Below are positions 10,137 through 24,519 of a DNA stretch of 64,000 nucleotides, piece after piece. Each line of letters begins with the position of its first letter. Position 1 is the first letter of the stretch. Under the pieces are notes generated by a model, which did no database searches, was not told where the DNA came from, and saw only the letters and a list, made by a program, of their open reading frames with translations. Source of the stretch: Phytoseiulus persimilis (taxonomy: Eukaryota; Arthropoda; Arachnida; Mesostigmata; Phytoseiidae). The stretch lies in the NCBI GenBank assembly GCA_037576195.1, contig CM075101.1:22630001-22694000 (forward strand), given 5' to 3'. The translations under genes were made by a program, and so were the position numbers.

Positions 10137-13100
10137 GTTTGTGGGTCACGCAACTGTTTCAGGGCGTTGCACAACAGAGTCCAAGCTGAAGAAAAACAAA
10201 TGGACCGACAACGAGAGTTTTCAGCGGTCCTTTTTACGCCAGACACCGCGTCCCCACGACACATCCCGTCGTCAGGCGGGTCGGCTGACCACTGGTTGGT
10301 AGAAAGGCAGGCGCGGCCGTTGATGAAGCCCACAGAGCGCAAACATGGTTCAGGTGACGGCGGTCCCCCGGTCACTTGGAGCAATGCAGCCATGCATCAC
10401 TCGCTCGGAGTTAGCATAACGAAAGTTCTACGTTTGGCTGCACGAGCAGGAGTTGAGCTCGGAGGTCGCGGCCTTTCCAGCCTGCGGTTGTGGCCATCAG
10501 GCTCCAAGAGATCCCTGTTCGACTGTTTGGCCGTTTCGCGTCGACTCGGACGGCGCCGACTCCGCGCCTGCAGGTACGCCCGGCGCCGTGGACAGGACCA
10601 GCTGAATAAAAGATCACCGCCAATCTCCCGACGGTCGACCGGAAGGTTGACCGTCACCTTTATAGCCGTTCCAGGGGTGTGAACTCGTTCCGACACTCTG
10701 CTGCCGTGATGCATTGCCACCAACGGAGGAGACACTCCATGTTCGTCTCACTTGATTTCTCACAACCGTACGTCTATCTCTGTATGTGTCGCCTCGAGTA
10801 CGCCACCACTGTAAACGACGAGCCCCTCATCAGTCTACGGAGGAGCTCCGTCACGCCTTCAGTACGCTTGGCGCCTGACTGCAGATCAGAAACGAGTCTG
10901 CCGTAACGATGAAGAACAACGAGTTGGGGGTCATGAGAAGAATGGAGCAACGTACCGACCGGGACAAAGGAACGAACGACGCGAGTCAGGCAGCCAGGCC
11001 AGGAACCTCGTCTGTAATGGATGATCGAAGTGCTCCGTCAAGCCGATACAAGCGGGAGGGAAGACAGGGAACGCAGAAGTGGGAGGAGAGGAAGAAGGAC
11101 AACCGAGGGAAAATTGCAACAACGGAGAGACTTCCTTGTTCCGTGCGTCTCTTGGAGGGGCAACAGCGTCAGTCGCGAAGAACGCTGCGAACAACTTCGG
11201 ATTCTCGATCCGGTGGCCGGAATCGCTCGTACACAGACCACGCGACACAACGAACTCTGATTTGCGACTGTCAGAGAACCGCGTCAGGGTCATTTCAAAG
11301 CGATAAGTTCGATTTCAAGTGGGAAGCTCGGGCGGAAGGTGCCTCCACCATACTTCGCGGCAGACTGGTTCGGGCGATGTGAGACATTTTACTTCACAGT
11401 CGAGAACCGCATCGCGACACACTCGACGAGAGCGCGACCACATTCCAGAGAGAGAGCCCGGAGAATCCGAGGATGGACATTGAGCTCCCACGGAACCCGC
11501 TACGCTGGAGTTGTATCGCTCGCGAGCGATCGTCAGACCTCGGCGAGGTGGGAACTTATTTGCTCCCGTACTACAGGAGCCCATACTCAGACTCGTACAA
11601 ACTCAGTCCATCGGCGGGGGGTGAATGCACGTGCAGAAGGCGCGCGCAGTCAAAAGTTACAAACAATAGACCATTGCCTTCGGGCTCTGACAATTGGCGG
11701 GTGAAAGAGCACAGCGAGGGCAGCCAACAGTAGTTGGTGAGTTTCCACAAAAGATCGAGTTAACGATGGGACTCGACTGAACTCGACGAAAAGTCAAAGC
11801 AAACATTCCTCCGTTCCAGGTCGACTTACGTGAGCGCTGTGGTCCCCACCACGGTTGGACAGGCCCATGCCTTCGTAACTCAATGTTCCTCCGAACGCCC
11901 GCATCCCTCGAAATGCCGCGGAACCTCGTTGTGGCGACCGCCTCACCGGAGCGACGAAAACTGTTCGTCGCCCCGCGTTACCGTTGAGATGAGATCTCAC
12001 CCTGTCGGGATCTCACTCACACCGCTCCATTCAAACACAACGATGATACTTCTGCAACCTGACAAAGCCGTTTTTTCCGTCTGGAGCGATGTCGAACCTT
12101 GGGATCTGAACCCCTCCGGGACAAGAAAATCCTGAGACTTCAACCGAAGCAAGAACCACAACATTCGGAACATCTGCGAATCGGTTCAAGGAAAAAATGT
12201 TCTCAAACACGCGACGTTGTAGGGATGGAAGGAAAAAACTGCAATAACAGCCGGATCAACAGACGCATGGGTGTGTCGAGGAGGGCGTAAATATTAGAAC
12301 GTAGGGCCTCGAGTGCACTTCTCTCCTCCTTCATTTTTTCTTTCCGAGGAACGATGAGCGTCCAAGTATCTCCGGCGCCACTTATGTGCTCTGACCAGTC
12401 CCTGGGAAAAGTGCAAGAGTAGCCCAAAAAGAGAGATCTCGCACTCGGCGAGCTCAAGAGCTGGCTGCGACCAACTGCGCCCTTCAAAGCAAAGCACAGC
12501 AAGGCCGGATCGAGCTACTTCGGACCAGACGTTGCTCGGACGACATTTTGGGCTGCCTGGAAAACTCTCGGGCTGAGTGCACGATGCAGAGGGGAGGGGA
12601 CGAAGAAGCAATAGAGAGCTGCGCCTCCATCGGGGAGGGTGGCAATTACCCGACTTATTATTACAGTCATGAGCCATGACACGAGGGAATGAAATCACGA
12701 AGCGCCAGATGGCCCAAACAACGATAGCGAACTCTGTCGCGGACACATTTCCACGCTGAAACGCATCGGTTGCTCGGAAGCTCAGTCGCTTGCGGTCACG
12801 GTGACGGATGCGGCCGCACGCTAGATGACGACGCTATGACCGTCCTGAGAGCTCCGTGAGTCCAGCAACCCTGGACTGGGTCACTTAGGGGCCAGCCAGA
12901 TCTCCAGTGATTATCATGGTGATTAAGCTGATCAATTCCAACGAGTGCTACCCCAACTGTTATGAGACTCGGACGACGTTAAACACTGGTCGTTGACATT
13001 GTTGGGACAACGTGTAGAACTGTCGACCTTCAACGGTCTCGTCGTCTGCCGTCGTCCGCTATTGTTGCTGCAGTCGTCGTCTTCATCGACGCCATCGCCG

Positions 13101-14231
13101 TTAATAATGTCGTCGATATTCGCTGATCGGTTCTTAGGAGCGAGGGAGATGACTGTTGCTAAGCCGTGCGTTGCTATTGGGCAACAGCTCCACCCTGACC
13201 CGACGTCACTCGGAGGTGCGATAAAAGATAAAGCGCGCCGTGTTGCGCTTCCCCCTGAAATACTGCTACAATCATCTCTATGACGTTTCTTCCTGGACCA
13301 AACGACATATAAACTCACAATGGGATGGACAAACTCGCGTAAGACGCCACTGGCCGAACGAACGGACGAACGGACTAGTGAAAATCAGGCACTGCAAAAA
13401 TACATTAAATTGATAAGAGTTGAACGATCTATCCTGTCGTTCCCGCGTCCGCTTGTCGCCGCGCTGTGTATAACTGTTGTTGGCACCGAGTCCGTCCCCC
13501 TCCTCCGAGCTCCTTCCGTTGACATATCGCTCCGGCGATAAAATACTCACTCCGGCTGAGAACAAGGAGAAGCGACGCCGAAGTAACAAAACATTGCTCA
13601 GCTCCTCCGCCCGTCTTTGGGGTTGCTTCGACGGTTGGTGGCCCAAACAACCCCTGCCAAGGAGCCGAGGCAAGTAACCTGCTCTCGTCACCCCAGTGGA
13701 GGATACGGTGGATTCTTCGCGCGAACCCAGAGCGTTGTTGAACTACCCAAAAACGAAACGAGGCGATTCGAGAAGCGGGCGTTAGATGAACATTAGCCCG
13801 GAAACAGCTTGGGATTGCAACGCTCTGGCTTCTCGGTATTTGACAACCATTTCTAAATTTCACAGTTCTCTCCACACGAGAGTTCGCTTGCGCATCGTTT
13901 GCTGAGGACAATGATTCGGTGATTCCGTTCCAAGAGACGTGGCTGATCAGATCCGAGGTGAATCCTCCGATGAACTTGTTGCGTGCCGAGAGAGATTCGG
14001 GTAGGGTGGCCAGCCTCTTATGCTTCAGGATGTTTCGATTCTCGTTGGCCGCGCTTCACAGTGAACACCCTGATTCGCTTCTCCAGAGTTAGAGCTCTAG
14101 ATACTGTTCCCCTCCGATGAACGTGTGTAGTAATCGATTCGATCCTTTCCAACTGATGAATGAGTTGTGGAATCGAATCGGATACACGGGTCGTTTCCAG
14201 CCACGTCCTCAATCGATGCTCTGGGATATAT

Positions 14232-14250
14232 CCCCCCCCCCCTACCCCCC
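14232..14250. repeat. poly-C tract
   Basis: C11 and C6 separated by TA, following a short TA-rich run. Confidence 0.9.
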
Positions 14251-16267
14251 TGAAGACAGGCTAACGGTTTCAAGCCCGGGAACTGCAGATCTCGTGTCTC
14301 TTGAGGAAGATAATTTGAGTGACACGTTTTCAGGAAAAAGTGAACGGAGCTGAAGGAAGTAATCGCCAGCAAGAGGAGAATTAACCTCGCGGGGTTCCTC
14401 AACGACAACTTTCAGCTATCCACTTATCATTAATCTGTCAGGAACAGTCGTCCCAAACTATCTGAGATCGCCAGGAGGCTCTAGAATCGACGACCACGCG
14501 ATAATAGCCCCTCACAGCGATATTTCTTCCAAAGTCTCACGGGCAAATACACACACTCTGAGACACACGAACGCGGAGAGCAACGTTTGAGACCAGCCGG
14601 CCGGCCGACTGGACGACTGCGCTGCTGAAGCTTTGTATTGAGGCACAGAAGAGGGAGAATCGGTTCATGGCCGCCGCAGTCGTCTCCCATTGTGCCCTAT
14701 TTCACCGACTGACGAGTGACGATAATGCTTCCGTCGTCTCTGCTGAACCAGCGGCCTCTGGCATCGCATTCGGCGGGCTGTTCTCCTTATGACGCTCTAT
14801 CCTCGACCTCCCAATCGCCCATTGTGTTCTAACGCGACCAGGGGCACTCCATCTTTGGTCCAAACTGATCAAACCCGGAATGGCTTTGGAAATGCTTCGA
14901 CGGATCTTCGGACGAGTTCCTGAGGAAGCTCGAGTCGGTCGGCAATGCGTGAATATCCGAGACACCTTACGCAACTTGATCCGTTCCACCCCCGTTTCAG
15001 AACATGGAACGACGATAAGATGGGAAGGAAAAAGAACGGCTCTGGCCGTCCAAGGCGAAGGGAAGATGGGAACGAGGGAAAGGGAATTGCTGGACCGCAT
15101 TGTGCTTGAAGACGGCGATCGTTTCTAGATAGTGTACAACATTGTGAGGAGATATTTTCTCTTCGTGCGCTTCTCTCGACGCCCTTGACTCATTCAACGA
15201 TTGTCCTCTGTCGAACTTGTCCCTCCTCCCCCTCCCCTCTGTCGCCTCATCGAGTATCCTCTCTCCATGGAGCAGGATCCTTTTGGAGGAACTCCTCGCA
15301 TCTCATCAAGTCATCTCGTCGGTCTGTTGGGTAGAGCCGAGGGTCCCCCGCGGAGCGCACCGAACACCATGCTTCGTCCAGGAGCTACAGCCGAGTCTCC
15401 AGATCGATGGATTTCAACAGTGTTGGCGGGTTGGGTCAGGGGTCAAGTTCGATGGTCAAAGTCGGCTCATCACTCAAAATGTGAGAGGGGTCACATCTAT
15501 GAATAAGTATCGCCCCTCAGTCTCGAAGATGTGGAGGGCATCCTCATCCATGATAAAGAAAAGTCCGGAGAACGCGATCTAGAGCTGTCCGGGGGCACAG
15601 GCGGAACGACTGCGGTGTGCGACGGCAAAGGTGCTCGACATCAGCTCTGGATGAGGCAATCGACTCAGGCCGATGTTTGTGAGGGCAACAACGATCGACG
15701 TCCGTCGAGCTGATATATTTGTGGAGGTGCACGAAGGGAGAATTCACCCAAAACAACGTTCGTTCGTCTGGTCGCGGGGCAAGATTGAACAGCTATCTTC
15801 GGATTCGAGGGTTGATCACGGAAGCTTAAGGAGATGGATGGAATACGAGGGACAGCAGCGACGACCCGGACATCGACTCCATTGATCGAGACTTTTTGTA
15901 ACAAGCGCTTCGCACGGGACCTTCGAAGCGATCAGGAACTCGAGAGTGTCCCCTTATATCGCGCAAACTTGAGACAAATTATTCGCGCCTAGCGGGGAAA
16001 GTTTTCTCCTGCTCCTCGTTGTCCGTGGACGAGGCGGGGAGAATCGAGTCCGACGGCGGCGGCGAGACCGGAGGATAAACGGGGAGTGGAGAGATACGGC
16101 CAAGGAAAGAACCACGGGAGTGTCTTCGCTGGTGTGTGCGCCTTTGATCACCTCGGATCGCTTCCTCTGGGAAGAGGACAGCCGTTACGCCTCATCCGCT
16201 ACATCTACCGAAGACCCCTTTTTTCCTCCGTCAGGAACTCCCCTGTGGCAGTCACCCAGCTAGTCAA

Positions 16268-16315
16268 CCGCCCGCCCCCCCGCCCGCCCGCCCGATCGAC
16301 CGACCGACCGGCCGC
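16268..16315. repeat. (CCCG)n passing into (CCGA)n simple repeat
   Basis: A tetranucleotide array that begins as CCCG units and changes to CCGA units, suggesting a mutated unit that spread. Confidence 0.85.
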
Positions 16316-19300
16316 CTGCTCCTCTCACGGAGCTGTCCATCGTAAATCCAGGAATAGAACAAACGTCGAGCGACTCTTACGTCGCTCTCGTTCCTGATTT
16401 CTGCCTTCGGTTTCATCCTCCTCTCCCCGTTCTCCCAGTTTTGTCATGGGAACGAGGGGAACCTCATTCCAATTGTTTTCCGGCGCCCCGCGGCCTGGTC
16501 GACCTCAGGAAAAGGGAACACGCTCTGAAAGGAAATGAAAACCTGAGACGCGGTCTGGGCTCGCTGGCGCTCCTCGAGAACTCGGCCTGTTTCCCCCAAG
16601 AGCCGCGTCCTCCACCGGATATCAAATGGCATTTGGACCATTAATTTCGGTGTTGCCATAACAAGGTGTGTTCAGCGAGAGTAGATTCTCACCGACATCA
16701 GTAGCATCGCACGATCACTCAGAATAGTAGGAGAGTAGTCGGGGACACGGTGTGATATATGAGACCCGAGATGTGAATGCTTCACACGCGTGCCGGTGGG
16801 CGTGGCTGCTTCCAATTCCCGGCCTCGTTTTTTCACTCCCTCTTCGTTCCGCCGCCGCCGCGGCCCGATCGACACGCCGGGTCAGCCACCATTTCAACAC
16901 TCACAGAACTACGGGAAGGAGAAAAGGTCAATAAATAGTCTTCTCCCTTTCATGCAACTCTTCATGCCCTTCACCCGAGAATAGCTTTCCTCGTCGATTG
17001 TTCTCTAGATACACAGCTCAGTCCTGCAAGCAGCTCTTCCCTCTCCCTCGCGTCTCCCACAGTCTGAGGTCGCATCGGGTCAACTCATGCACACGCCACG
17101 TGTCCCCTCGTTCCAATCGAGAAATAACAAAGAATTGAAGCTAAAAGAGAGGGACGCTCTCGCGCACGGACCCATATGTTAACTGGGGGGCGTCTCTCTA
17201 TAGGAACGGCGACCAGCTCGCTCCAGGAAGGGGTACTCTGGGAGCCAGAGCAGAGGGGTAGCAGAGAAACAGCGAGATCTCACTCATTTCCGGCGTGAAG
17301 ACGATCGCTGCATTCCGCGGCGTTTCTTCACCGTCGATCCGAATCTCCACGAACGAAAATGTACGGAAACATTGAGCCGGAATCACGATATTCCAGGTCT
17401 ACCGAGCAGGATCGATATTGAAAGTTTCTCTCTCTACTTTTACGGTCTGCCATGGAAACATTGCCGTCTCTCATGCAATATGAGAGGAAATGAACTTGGC
17501 AGAACCGAGACGTCCCCCAGTAATTCCCTCGATTCAGAACTAATCTTCGCAGCAAGCTATCTGGCGCCGTATCAAAGCCATCTTCTTATCTCAGCTCCCG
17601 GGGGTCAAAGTTCTTTCGAATCGTAGCACATCACACGTGTTTCTGCTCAAGCAAAAAGTCACTTCTTGGATTAGAACTTTGGCGAGGGGTTGTCAAAGCT
17701 CGTCTAGGGAAGCGGGCTTCGAGCTTCTGAGCCCGCCATTGACACGAGCGGGTGACTCGACCAACTGCCTCGTCGACGAGGGAGCGGGCGAGGAGTTCAA
17801 CACGTGAATCATTTAATCACACGAATGGCTCCGGTATTTAGATAGGTTCGCTCTTCGAATATTCAAATGTTCCGCAAGTTGCCATTCACTCGGCTCGTAA
17901 GCCTCTGGCCGTGTGTTCATCCTGAATTTTCTCTTCCATTACTCACTCAGAACCCTTTGAGCCCGTTCAACAGGACAGCGCCTCCTGACTCTGACTTTCG
18001 AGGTCTCGATTCTGGCGGCTTTGGCCTCGGGTCAACGGGAGATCTCTCCCTGTGATGACCGAGAATATTGCCGTTCTCGAGATTTTAGTCGTTGAAACCA
18101 CGATATTGAGTGAGGAGGTGTCGGAGGACCCTAGCGTTTCCTCTATGGTGCAGCCGCTGTAAAACGCGATATTAGTTTCATTGCTGACATCGGCCAACAA
18201 CTTATCAACGAACACGCCCGAGGTACACAATGGTGGGGAACCGGGGAAGAGGAGGAACAAGCAAACCTTATTACTTTTGATCGCAGACTCGGCCGAACCT
18301 CGCAAAGCCGGTCGGCGCGGCCGCCTCGGGGAAGCGAGTTCCAACTTTGGTTCAGGCGAGTTCTACCTGTTGGTCGGAGTTTATGACAAGCTGGCAATAA
18401 AGCACTTCCAGGGAATCTCATCTGATCTTTTAATAAAACACTTCACCAATTTTTCGTGGCCGGATTGGTTCGGGACCACCGTAGCCAACCGAGACGTTCG
18501 CCCAAGTAGAGTAGAAAGCGGGACGAGAACATTGTACACGAAGAAGAATATTCGAGAGCTCACGTTCCAGTGGCTCTTTCGGGGTCTCGAAACCGCTCAC
18601 AAACTTCGTTGAATCATAACATCACCCGCGGTGAGCTATCTCAATTCCTAACAACGACACGTCAGACGCTGTAAAACAAACTGAAGTTGGTTGGCCACCT
18701 TTGCGGGCTTGGTCTCGCAGATATCGGGGTGGACTTATGTGGAGCCATCCGTGTATGTTCCTGATATGGCTGACAGGTCCCTATTAGGAGGAATAGCGCG
18801 GCGATAATGACGTGGTCATGTGGACGCACGCGGCCAGCAGAGGAGGGATCGGAGCAGGGGAGACCCTGAAGCTCTAGCGAATACAAAACGATGCATTCCC
18901 CTGAGCGGACGCAGCCGATAAGTGCAGCTTTATTGGACGTTTAGGATGACCGAAGATTTGTGAAGCCGCTCGAAGAGGGACGAAACTGCTCCCCTCTCAG
19001 CGGCTTCGAGTTCGTTTGTTTGTTGCCCTTCGCGTCGTGAATCTAGAACGGCGGGGAATCGCCGCCCAGCTCTAACCGCCCTCGATGTGGGTTGGGTTAC
19101 TCGGACAGTTTAACGAAGTAAACTCCCACACAGGGCGTCCGACGCGCGGACGGACGGAGCGTGCGGCGGATCATGGGCGGAAAGAGCAGAAACAAAAGGA
19201 AGTAAAGGAAGAAGCGCTCCTTCATAGCGTTCTTCTAATCTCTTCCGAGTGGCTTCTCCCTCGGCCCTTCCAGCTCATGAATATTCAGAAAAGCCATACC

Positions 19301-20132
19301 AAGAGGAGTCTCTCAGCAGCTCGAAGACCATCCTCCCAGACGGAGCGTTCCTCCATCCTCCGCAGTTATTTCCTTATTTACTAACCACGCTGATGGAACA
19401 GATGGATGGACAGACATATAAACTAAGAGACAGAACAGAATCCACGGCGCCGAGTCGGGGACCTCGCGGCGACGCTCGTATTCTGCTCATGCCGAGCATT
19501 CGCGTCCGGGATGTCTCTCTCGCCTCGACCGAATTTGCATAGGCGGCCGATCGGGGCAGAAGAGCTCCTCTGATTCGCGCGCAGATTCCTCGGAACTATC
19601 AAGCACGCTCGACTCTTCCCTTGAGTTTCGGTGAGCAGTGAGAAATCTTCGCGCGGGCGTCGCCGAGACCGAAACTGGAAAATAAACTTTGTATCGGTCC
19701 GGCACAACGTCCCAGGGTATCGAATGATTTCCTCTCTCCCCGTCTCCGTCAATCCCGTGATGATGGCTGTTGTCGGCCAAGACTAGGTGTCCTTCGAGTT
19801 TGGTAGGGAGGGAGAGGGGGTGCGGTGGGGTGGCGAGTCAAACCCAACCTCTCTCTCGTCCACTTTCTTGCTCGGTACTCAAGAGTGGTCTAATGAAGAG
19901 CGTTTATAGCTTGCAGCGCTCGCGCTGCCTCTTCATGGCTGACTCATCTATCGGAGCATAGTCACTGAAGCCGCCCTCGACAGCCAATGTAGTTTTGGTC
20001 GTCGTCCTGGTGCTTGTAGTCATCGTCGTGGCGAAACCAATGGAGAGCCCTTTATTTTTCTCTCGCCGACCGCCGCAATCGTCGAGTCGCTTGCCAGCAA
20101 GCTCTCTTTTTATCATCTGACCAAGCTGAGGA

Positions 20133-20143
20133 GGGGGGGGGGG
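20133..20143. repeat. G11 homopolymer
   Basis: Eleven G in a row inside a purine-rich patch. Confidence 0.9.
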
Positions 20144-23100
20144 CAGGGGGAGCGGGCGACCACAAATCGCTAACAAACCTCGGAGCGGCCATCTGTCGTC
20201 CTCAGAGACCACTTCAGCCTTCGACTTCAATCGAGTTCTGAACTTAAACCTTCATTCCCCCAAGGCGGCCCAACTGTCAGCAGCGCCTCTTCGTTCCATC
20301 CTGAGCTCGATGCTCTTGCCCACCTGACTGCGAATGACTCGCTAAAGAAAAAACAGGACTCACATGAATCAAGGCTCACTCACAACCCTCGCGGGATGCC
20401 CCCGGGTACGGTTTTCCTGTGGGGTGAGTTCTGAATTTTAGGAATTCAAAACCTGATTCAGACACTGAGTGAAGACGTCAACAGATCCGAAGTTATCTGT
20501 CGAGATGGAGAATCGAGCTCGGAGCATGGACCCGCGGACAGCGCGAGAAACTCGCTCGGGACACTCTCCGCATTTCTACCCTCAGGCAAATCTCTGCTCG
20601 AACGTCCAGAGTGAGCCAGGCTCGGAGACGGCCCCGCTCGTCAGTGTGTTTTAGATGAAATGCAAAAACATTTCCAGATAGTTTCGTACTCGGGACTATC
20701 CCTCGGCGAAGATGAAAAACGAGGGAGCCGGTGATACCACACGACATCAGTGCGCAGCACTGAACCGCGCTGCGACTCCGCCGGATGGGGAACGGCGGGC
20801 GGGGCGGGGGCGCCGTGGAGGGAGTCGTAGAGGGAGACGTCGAGCGAGGGAACATCTCGTAAGATAAGTTGGCGGCGTTTTTAGTAGTGATTCTTGTGCA
20901 AGCTCCATCCAGCTGTGTGATATTCAGCTAAGCCTACTTCGTATCTTTTTCGCAGCCGTTCAAAGAGCTTAAAGCTTTTTGCTCGGTGTGATCCCGTCTC
21001 TGTTTTACGGCGGCGGCGGTACTGGACGAGGGGAAGAGCACGGGGAGGACGTTGTCATTGATGCCGTTGGTGTCGTCGTGATCGTCTTCAACTATCACAT
21101 GCCGACGACACAAGAGAGGGTCGTGCTTAGTCTGGTATCGCACGTTCACCCGTCGCACGAGAGAAGCTGAGCAGGAGAACGTCCGAGAACGAAACAAGGA
21201 TGAATGTTTATAATCCTGGTCGCGTCGGCTGTTCTCGTTGGGCTCGACCGTAGTCTTCAAGGGAGGCAAAGGCTGCCGTGTACTGCGAACGATGCAGTTG
21301 AATTTCCTGAGGCGATTCAGCTAGACCGTTTGAGGGAAACTCCTGAGGTGAATGATCGACACGGAGTGGAAACAAGGAGCCCCATCGACGACTAGAAGTT
21401 CAAAACAGCGGCCGCTAATGGTCGCGTGCGCTTTCAGCCGCAGATGCCGCGGAAGAAGTCACGTGGCTGGTTCATCGAAGCCCCACCATGCCCATCCTCG
21501 TTCCTCTTCTTGCCCACCGTAAGGTTTCCGCTGAGTGCTTTTCTTTTGTCTCGCGGAGCCGATTCCTCGTGCCATCTGTGGAAGGGTATGCGCTCGGTTG
21601 TGCGCAGTGTGGGTATGTTTACCCATCTGTGAGTCATCGACGGTCCGGTTCTCTTCGCACCCTTACGGGGAGAAGAATTGGGGGAGATGAGCACTGGAAC
21701 GGGGGCTCCATGGTGCTTCAACGTTTGGTCGATCGCGGCAGCATTTTCTATATTTACACTGGGGCCGAAAAGAGATTGTCGGCTCTTACTCAGCAGTTGA
21801 ATCTAGCCGATCGAGGAACAAAACTCAATGAACGAGGAACAGAATGCACGCTGAAAACCTTCGCTATCACAACTTCCCGGTCGGTGTCTTTGAGAGACTA
21901 GGCCGCGATTCTGCACAGGACGAGTTGATCCGTGAATCAGCATCAAAGCATAGTTTCGCGGAGAAGTCTGCCGACTTCCGATCCTGACTCTGTGCCCACA
22001 CCCTTTGCTTCCCCCTCCCTCGTCGCTATTATCCGGAGGAAAGCGCATGTAGCTCGAAAGTTTCATAAACTGAATCTGTTCTCGAGTTTCGACGTAAGCA
22101 GCTTCGTTTAGGAATCAGCAGGCGCACCACGTTGATCGCGCAAATGTTGCGGAAACTTCCCAAACCGACCAAATAGTGGTCATAAGCGTCCTTTTCCTCC
22201 CCCTCCTCCCGTTCGCCCCGCTCCCCACAGGTTCTTGCCACAACGGGCGGCAAGTGCCATTGCGGTCGTCGGCGGAGATGCAAAGGAGAATACTAACGGG
22301 CATCGACCACTCACTGGAGCATTTTTGCGACTTCTCCTCCATTTTCCCTTTGCGAATGTCTCCGAGCTCACCACGACTCCGTTCACAGCCATTACATCAT
22401 ATCCCAGCCGAGCGGGAAGCTGAACGTGTTCCGCACATAATACGCGCGGCACCTCATCGGGTTTTACGAGGCGCACATCTGGCACTCGTCGTTGTAAAAT
22501 CATCGGTGCTTGGTTTGCCGGCCTTATTCGACGTGGCTCTATCGCTCGAAACCTATAAGAGGAGAAATTTCATTGTTTTGTCACGGCGAGCGAGGGGGAT
22601 CTGAAGTCTGTCCGGTCGTGTTCCTCCCAATCCGAGGATTCGGGACTCTCGGAGTTGACTTTTCACGTCTAGCTCGCCACGAGCAAAACGCGGCGTCTCC
22701 CACATCCGAGGCACGCGGGTCGAACCTCAATCGACCGTTGGCCCTGTCCGTTCCGGTTCTTGTGAGAATAATCACCAGGACGTTCACACACCTCATCTCT
22801 GACGTGAGTCCTAGCCGATAGATTCTGTGTCGTGCGAGTCGCTTTGTTTCTCTCGATTCTCAAATTGGGCTGTCGCCAAACACCGACGAAAACCTCCATC
22901 TTGAACAGTCCGAAGACTTTAGATTTTTATCTCAGTCTGGAGTCCAGACCCCCGACTCGGAGCTGTTTTTGCCTTCGTTTACGACTTTCGCTTTCATTGC
23001 TCCCGAACCAGCTTACGCTGATGAGCGCGGCGATGAGGGCGTCGAGGAGAACGATGTCGATTACGTCCGAAACGTTGAATATACCCATCTGCAGAGGGGT

Positions 23101-24470
23101 GATTAAACTCATTTTATGACTGACGCCAGTCCGCCCGGTCGTGATGTCACCGCCGGCAGTCGATTTGAGCAGTGGACTCGAGCGAAGCTTCACGACTCCG
23201 GGGACGGCGAGTTCCTTCGATCGATTCCAAAACGCATCTCGTCATCCATGTGCGCAACGATCCCGACCCGCTCAGCCAACGCTCGACGACGATTCCTGAG
23301 AGGAGCCCAGTAAGGGAATGGGGAGCGCATCTGGTGAACGAACCTCTACTGTGCCGAGCAGATTACGGGAGGCAACGACTTAGAGGAGGGGCAGTGCACG
23401 ATACGAGGCGAAACACAATAAGAGGAAAGACGCACTGGGCGGACAGAGCGAACGGAGGAGGAGGGAGAGGTGGGTCCTCAGGAAAGACAACAGCTAAGAC
23501 AGTTGATTACGAACAACAAGCTTCCCGCAATTACGGCCTTATTGAGGTCACTTCACGCCAAAGTGATACTCCGCATCGCTGATCAGTTTGCCAGGTCGGC
23601 GAACAGCTTGCCCGACCAATGGCCGAGCGGCCGCCCCTCGGAGCCTCCGGTGATCTCTCGGGTCCCCCGGCACACGCAACAGGATCCAAACATAGAAACG
23701 AACTACTGTGGGCTGCAACCGCTGCGAGTATCTCACAACGGCTGTGCCTCTGCTCGTTCCCTCCGTGTTTCGTTAATGTTATTCCATCACAACCCCGAAT
23801 AGAAAGCTCTCGAGGCCGGCCGAATGTCATCACAACGAGGCGAACTAGTGTGTCGGGCCCCGCGTAACAGTCCGCAACCACTTTCATCGACAAGAAGGGC
23901 TACGGAAAGCGTGGAAGGGCTCGTTTCTACACGAGTTTTGATCCACCCGAGCGATACGACTATCCTCGACTCGTTTCTATCTGGAATGGCAGCACTCGGC
24001 CTGTGCCGCCTCATCCCGCGATCAGGGATCCGACTGTTGAGTCTTCACTTCCGGGGAGGAGGCAAGAATTGGCACGGACGAGAAAGCGGCGGCGTGCTCA
24101 ACTGTGATTTCTCTTTCAGGGTTCCTCTCGTCATTCCTGTTTCCGAACCCTGTCTCTGAGTGAGTCTAATTAGTGTTATTACCGAGGGCCTGAAGTGCGT
24201 GCAGTCACGATCCGCGTCTGTGGGCGACCGAGCGCGCCCGACTGCCAACTAGCGGCCGAAGGAGCTCGCGGAGAGGAGTCGCCGTACTTGCCGCCAGGCA
24301 TGCACCCGATGAATCTGTCTCTCTCTCCCCGCTCGTTGGATATTACTCATCGAAACTGTTCGGAGTCGCTCCTATTCCGAAGGTCGTTCGTCCGTCTCAC
24401 GATGGGTCTCGCCAGCGCATGCTTGCTCGTCCGGAGGCGAACAGCAGAACATTGGACACTGAGGTAGCTC

Positions 24471-24519
24471 GAGAGAGAGAGAGCATTTCTCGCGCAAAGG
24501 GAAGAAGGCACACACACAC
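24471..24519. repeat. (GA)n and (CA)n microsatellites
   Basis: GA repeats at 24471-24483 and CA repeats at 24509-24519. The CA repeat is followed by a CACTC/GAGTG mini-hairpin. Confidence 0.85.
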